Part shown: positions 6,808 through 9,248 of the stretch, in pieces
Numbering within the stretch: the stretch's first letter is position 1
Layout of the letters: each line of letters begins with the position of its first letter
NCBI GenBank assembly: GCA_902772085.1
Contig: CACXZL010000057.1
Location: 1-9,248 of the forward strand
Direction of reading: 5' to 3'
Source: an uncultured Coriobacteriaceae bacterium
Lineage (GTDB): Bacteria; Actinomycetota; Coriobacteriia; Coriobacteriales; Atopobiaceae
Length of the DNA: 9,248 bases
The notes under the pieces: model-generated
Told to the model about the DNA's origin: nothing
What the model saw: the letters and a program-made list of their open reading frames with translations, nothing else
Database searches by the model: none
Position numbers and translations under genes: made by a program

Positions 6808-6837
6808 TTGTGCAGGACAGAGGACGGAAGCGCTTGT
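6753..6837. repeat. Hairpin element: perfect 12-bp inverted repeat with flanking AGCGCTTGT repeats
   Basis: ATTACGCACGAT (6778-6789) and its exact reverse complement ATCGTGCGTAAT (6797-6808) enclose a 7-base loop. Related repeats lie on both sides in the same orientation: 6753-6772 and 6815-6837 both start with GGACA and end with AGCGCTTGT. A second small hairpin (TGTCC at 6745-6749 with GGACA at 6753-6757) adjoins the left repeat. No T-tract follows on either strand, so this is not a standard terminator. It resembles a REP/BIME-type mosaic element, or the remains of one, but I can see only one example. Confidence 0.5.
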
Positions 6838-6867
6838 CCCTACAGTCTCGCGCTTCCATTGTCCTTG

Positions 6868-7050
6868 CTATAACATGCGCCCGTACCCGCCAAGCCCGGG
6901 TCCGCCGTCCGCGTCGTAGGTGCGGTACTTGGCCACCTCGTCGATGAAGAAGATCGACAGACACTTGATGCCGCGCCCGAAGAGCACCTCCCCCTTCTGC
7001 AATTGGCTCTTTATGGTCTCGCGGATCTGCACGCGCCACACGTCACGCTC
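6868..7050 (-). pseudogene. Remnant of a type III restriction endonuclease (Res subunit)
   Basis: The minus-strand frame from about 7050 to the TAG at 6868 reads ERDVWRVQIRETIKS, then a short linker, then GIKCLSIFFIDEVAKYR (6972-6922), then YDADGG and GGYGRM. The pattern of an IRETI-type helix, a charged linker, GIK-LS-FFID-VA-YR and an aspartate-rich tail is characteristic of the segment following the helicase core of type III Res proteins, which translocate or cut DNA together with a Mod methyltransferase. Only about 60 of the roughly 900 or more residues remain. The helicase motifs before it and the nuclease domain after it are absent, and no Mod gene is nearby. It is a dead fragment. Confidence 0.75.
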
Positions 7051-7169
7051 CGCCGAGTCACCGTACCCCCAGTACGGATCCCTCCTCCATCCGCCGCCTG
7101 CGCTCGCGCGGATGCCAACGAGCGGCAATGCAAACGCCGTACCGATGCATATGTCGTCCGCTCTCCGAG

Positions 7170-7193
7170 TACAATAGTACGAAACCGTTCTCG
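7170..7193 (+). promoter_or_regulatory. LacI/CcpA-like operator beside a -10 box upstream of GH32
   Basis: TACAAT (7170-7175) matches the -10 consensus at 5 of 6 positions, with no good -35. Immediately after it, at 7180-7193, CGAAACCGTTCTCG fits the LacI-family/cre pattern TGWAANCGNTNWCA at all positions except the first and last, which change together (C and G) and keep the symmetry. It lies about 70 bases before the GH32 ATG, where a ScrR-type repressor or a catabolite regulator would block transcription. No regulator gene is in the window. Confidence 0.45.
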
Positions 7194-7261
7194 CACCGCC
7201 CGACGGGCATCTTTAGGTATATGCTCAACCTAGCACATGCACGCCAAGAGAAAGGCAGCCC

Positions 7262-8764
7262 ATGTCCAACAAGAGCTGGGAGGTCGGCTTTCACCTCCGT
7301 TCCCCCCGCAACTGGCTGAACGACCCCAACGGGCTCTGCCAGTTCCGTGGACGCTACTACTTCTTCTACCAATACGACCACGACTGGCCCACGGTCGACC
7401 AGAAGGCCTGGGGGCTGTTCAGCTCGCCTGACCTGGTGCATTGGTCGTATCTGGGCGTGCCACTGGAGCCGTCAATCGCCGAGGACCGGCACGGGGTGTT
7501 CAGCGGGTCCGCCATCGTGGAGCCCGGCGCGGGACGCCTCGGCGAGGACCTCCTGCGCATCTACTACACGGGCAACGTAGTGGATCCCGCGCCCGGCCAC
7601 AGCCCCAAGGACTTCGACTACGTCTACGCCGGCCGTGAGCAGAACACCATTACCTGCCTGGCCGAACGCGTGGACGGAAGCCACACCGGGCAGTTGCGCA
7701 TGGGACGCAAGCAGGTGCTGCTGCGCAACAGCGACTACCCCGCGGACCTCAGCTGCCACGTACGCGACCCCAAGGTCTGGGAGCAGGACGGCAAACGCCG
7801 CATGCTGCTGGGGGCACGCCATAAGGACACACGCGGCCTGTGCCTGCTCTACGACTCCGAGGACGGCATTACCTGGACCTACCGCCATGCCATCGAGAGC
7901 GAGTACCCCTTCGGCTTCGTGTGGGAGTGCCCAAACATCGTGCGCCTGGACGGACGCGAGTATTTAGCCATCTCGCCACAGGGACTGCCGCGCCTCTCCG
8001 ACCGCTGGTTCAACCGCTGGACACCTGGCTACTTCGAGCTTGCGGCAGGCCAGCGCGTCATCGACACCGAAGTCATCGACGAACGCAGCTTCGTGCAGTG
8101 GGACTTCGGCCACGACTTCTATGCCCCACAGACCTTCGTGGACGACGCCGGGCGCACCATCCTCGTGGGATGGATGGGCACCTTCGACGACCACTACACG
8201 AGCGTCCCCGACGGTCTCGACTGGTGGCACTGCATGACGGTGCCGCGCGTCGTCACCCGCCGGACCGACGGACGCCTGCTGCAGAGCCCGGTGCCGGAGC
8301 TTGATGCGCTGCGCGGGGAGGCCCAGGCGCTCGAAGGCACGACGACCGTCGCCGGCCGCGCCGCCGACATCGTGCTGCCGGCCGTCGAGGGCGCGGGCAC
8401 GCTGACGCTCGACGACAGCTTCCAGGTCTTCTTCGAGGGCGGCCGGCTGGGCATCCGCTATCTGGACGAGGCCGCGGCCGCCGGGCGACAGGACCGCTCC
8501 ATCCCACTGAATGCGCTCGACAACCTGCGCGTGCTCGTGGACGGCTCGGCCGTGGAGGTCTTCGCCAACGGCGGTGCCGAGGTCTTTGCCTCGCGCTGGT
8601 TCTGTCCCGAGAAGGAGAGCCTCGCCATCGCAAACACGTTTGCGCAAAGCGGCTCCATCTGGTCCATGGAGGACGTGATGGGCAAGGAGTACGCGTATGC
8701 CCGGGAGATGGGACTCGCGCCAGACCTCGCGATGCCCGGCTGGAACGAGACCATCCCCCACTGA
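7262..8764 (+). CDS. scrB: GH32 beta-fructosidase (sucrose or sucrose-6-phosphate hydrolase)
   Basis: This enzyme hydrolyses terminal beta-fructofuranosyl bonds in sucrose, sucrose 6-phosphate or short fructans, releasing fructose. It has 500 residues and no signal peptide, so it should act in the cytoplasm. The five-bladed propeller carries LNDPNG (19-24, nucleophile Asp21), FSGSA (80-84), RDP (168-170, transition-state Asp169) and ECPN (222-225, acid/base Glu222), plus FYAPQ and VGWMG further on. The C-terminal beta-sandwich (about 345-470) ends with the usual LVDGSAVEVFANGG (425-438). About 30 extra residues follow. AGAAAGG upstream supports the ATG at 7262. A sucrose phosphorylase gene starts 112 bases downstream, so both probably belong to one sucrose operon. 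The choice among sucrose, sucrose 6-phosphate and fructo-oligosaccharide cannot be made from the sequence alone. Confidence 0.93.
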   Translation: MSNKSWEVGFHLRSPRNWLNDPNGLCQFRGRYYFFYQYDHDWPTVDQKAWGLFSSPDLVHWSYLGVPLEPSIAEDRHGVFSGSAIVEPGAGRLGEDLLRIYYTGNVVDPAPGHSPKDFDYVYAGREQNTITCLAERVDGSHTGQLRMGRKQVLLRNSDYPADLSCHVRDPKVWEQDGKRRMLLGARHKDTRGLCLLYDSEDGITWTYRHAIESEYPFGFVWECPNIVRLDGREYLAISPQGLPRLSDRWFNRWTPGYFELAAGQRVIDTEVIDERSFVQWDFGHDFYAPQTFVDDAGRTILVGWMGTFDDHYTSVPDGLDWWHCMTVPRVVTRRTDGRLLQSPVPELDALRGEAQALEGTTTVAGRAADIVLPAVEGAGTLTLDDSFQVFFEGGRLGIRYLDEAAAAGRQDRSIPLNALDNLRVLVDGSAVEVFANGGAEVFASRWFCPEKESLAIANTFAQSGSIWSMEDVMGKEYAYAREMGLAPDLAMPGWNETIPH

Positions 8765-8787
8765 GACGGCGACGGACCCTGCGGTGT

Positions 8788-8795
8788 GAGGAGGT
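8788..8795 (+). promoter_or_regulatory. Orphan Shine-Dalgarno-like GAGGAGGT in the scrB-gtfA spacer
   Basis: GAGGAGGT is identical to the gtfA ribosome binding site 78 bases further on, but no usable start codon follows at the right distance (ATC stands where a start would be). It may be a relic of a lost or moved start. Confidence 0.35.
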
Positions 8796-8865
8796 GGCCA
8801 TCCCCACGCCAGGCTAAAGATTGAAGAACGCAATGTGCCATGGCCACGTGCGCATCGCCCAACCC

Positions 8866-8873
8866 GAGGAGGT
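8866..8873 (+). promoter_or_regulatory. Ribosome binding site of gtfA
   Basis: GAGGAGGT lies three bases before the ATG at 8877, a near-perfect anti-SD match with tight spacing. It fixes the start just ahead of the conserved MLITYADSLG sequence. Confidence 0.8.
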
Positions 8874-8876
8874 TAC

Positions 8877-9248
8877 ATGAAACTATCCAACAAGTGCATG
8901 CTCATCACCTACGCCGACAGCCTCGGCAAGAACCTTGCCGACCTCAAGGAGGTGCTCGACAAGCACCTCGACAAAGCGGTGGGCGGCGTACATATCCTGC
9001 CGTTCTTCCCCAGCTCGGCCGACCGCGGCTTCGCGCCCATGCGCTACGACATCGTCGACCCCGACTTCGGCGACTGGGCCGACGTCAAGGCCATCGGCGA
9101 TGACCGCTACCTCATGTTTGACTTCATGATCAACCACATCAGCCGCCAGAGCCCCTACTTCCAGGACTTCCTGGCCAAGAAGGACGGCTCGGAGTTCGCG
9201 GACTTCTTCATCCGCTACAAGGACTTCTGGGCGGCCGAGGGCGGGTTC
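8877..9248 (+). CDS. gtfA: Sucrose phosphorylase, GH13 family, 5' part only
   Basis: Sucrose phosphorylase splits sucrose with phosphate into glucose 1-phosphate and fructose in the cytoplasm, saving ATP compared with hydrolysis. The 124 visible codons stay open to the window edge; the full protein of this family has about 480-500 residues. Recognisable segments are MLITYADSLGKNL (8-20), GGVHILPFFPSSADRGFAP (36-54), VDPDFGDW (60-67) and LMFDFMINHISRQSPYFQDF (79-98), the last corresponding to the first conserved GH13 region (D-x-x-x-N-H). This strongly resembles GtfA of Streptococcus mutans rather than the Bifidobacterium form. The catalytic Asp and Glu lie beyond the window. Because GtfA-like proteins include sucrose 6'-phosphate phosphorylases, the exact substrate is open. 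It lies 112 bases after scrB on the same strand with no terminator between. Confidence 0.93.
   Translation, partial: MKLSNKCMLITYADSLGKNLADLKEVLDKHLDKAVGGVHILPFFPSSADRGFAPMRYDIVDPDFGDWADVKAIGDDRYLMFDFMINHISRQSPYFQDFLAKKDGSEFADFFIRYKDFWAAEGGF

Larger units (their letters stand above)
6557..7261. other. Decayed intergenic segment between the LtrA gene and the GH32 gene
   Basis: About 700 bases carry no intact gene. Reading from left to right there is a small inverted repeat just after the LtrA stop (GTCCGC at 6557-6562 with GCGGAC at 6595-6600, no T-tract). Then come a coding-like plus-strand fragment (6625-6807), a perfect 12-bp hairpin with flanking repeats (6753-6837), a minus-strand type III restriction enzyme remnant (6868-7050), and the control region of the GH32 gene. 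The mixture suggests an insertion and deletion hotspot where an older gene block was lost. Confidence 0.6.

Noticed and set aside
6588..6947. Plus-strand open frame of 119 codons in the decayed segment
   Set aside because: It is strongly arginine-rich without motifs, and its end runs antisense to the Res remnant, so it is not a credible gene.
7198..7208. GCCCGACGGGC palindrome upstream of GH32, considered as a terminator
   Set aside because: The stem is only four to five pairs with almost no loop, and no T-tract follows.
7964..8833. Minus-strand open frame antisense to the GH32 gene
   Set aside because: It is an antisense shadow in GC-rich DNA; the plus strand carries all catalytic motifs of GH32.
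1..9248. CRISPR array, insertion sequence or integrase
   Set aside because: No regularly spaced repeats, transposase or recombinase motifs, or terminal inverted repeats were seen on either strand.

Overview
The window looks like actinobacterial DNA of the Coriobacteriia type (Olsenella, Atopobium or Collinsella relatives). This is inferred from the moderately high GC, the strong GGAGG ribosome binding sites with mixed ATG/GTG/TTG starts, and the sugar-PTS and sucrose gene content. I could not run a search, so the placement is tentative.

Left part, minus strand (1-4739). From upstream to downstream it holds a family 2 glycosyltransferase of the GtrB/DPM1 type with two C-terminal membrane helices, then a fructose-utilisation block: a single-domain PTS EIIA of the fructose/mannitol class, 1-phosphofructokinase (fruK, TTG start) and PTS enzyme I (ptsI). 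A perfect 24-nt palindrome with a T-tract separates fruK from ptsI, and a second intrinsic terminator follows ptsI. The first codons of another minus-strand gene, with an excellent ribosome binding site, run off the left edge. EI passes phosphate from PEP to HPr, EIIA takes it from HPr, and FruK phosphorylates the fructose-1-phosphate that the PTS delivers. HPr and the membrane EIIBC are not in the window.

Middle (4740-5317). A tRNA-Arg(UCU) with its own promoter and terminator lies on the plus strand, followed by about 340 bases without a recognisable gene. From here to the right the DNA looks visibly more GC-rich, and all intact genes are on the plus strand.

Right part, plus strand (5318-9248). 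An LtrA-family multi-membrane protein is followed by about 700 bases of debris. The debris holds a coding-like fragment, a perfect 12-bp hairpin flanked by related short repeats, and a clear remnant, on the minus strand, of a type III restriction endonuclease (Res). A GH32 sucrose/fructan hydrolase comes next, preceded by a LacI/CcpA-like operator. The start of a GtfA-type sucrose phosphorylase is cut by the right edge. These last two genes probably form a sucrose operon offering both hydrolytic and phosphorolytic cleavage; the fructose released could feed the fructose genes on the left.

I see no clearly undescribed system. The most interesting stretch is the decayed segment between the LtrA gene and the GH32 gene.
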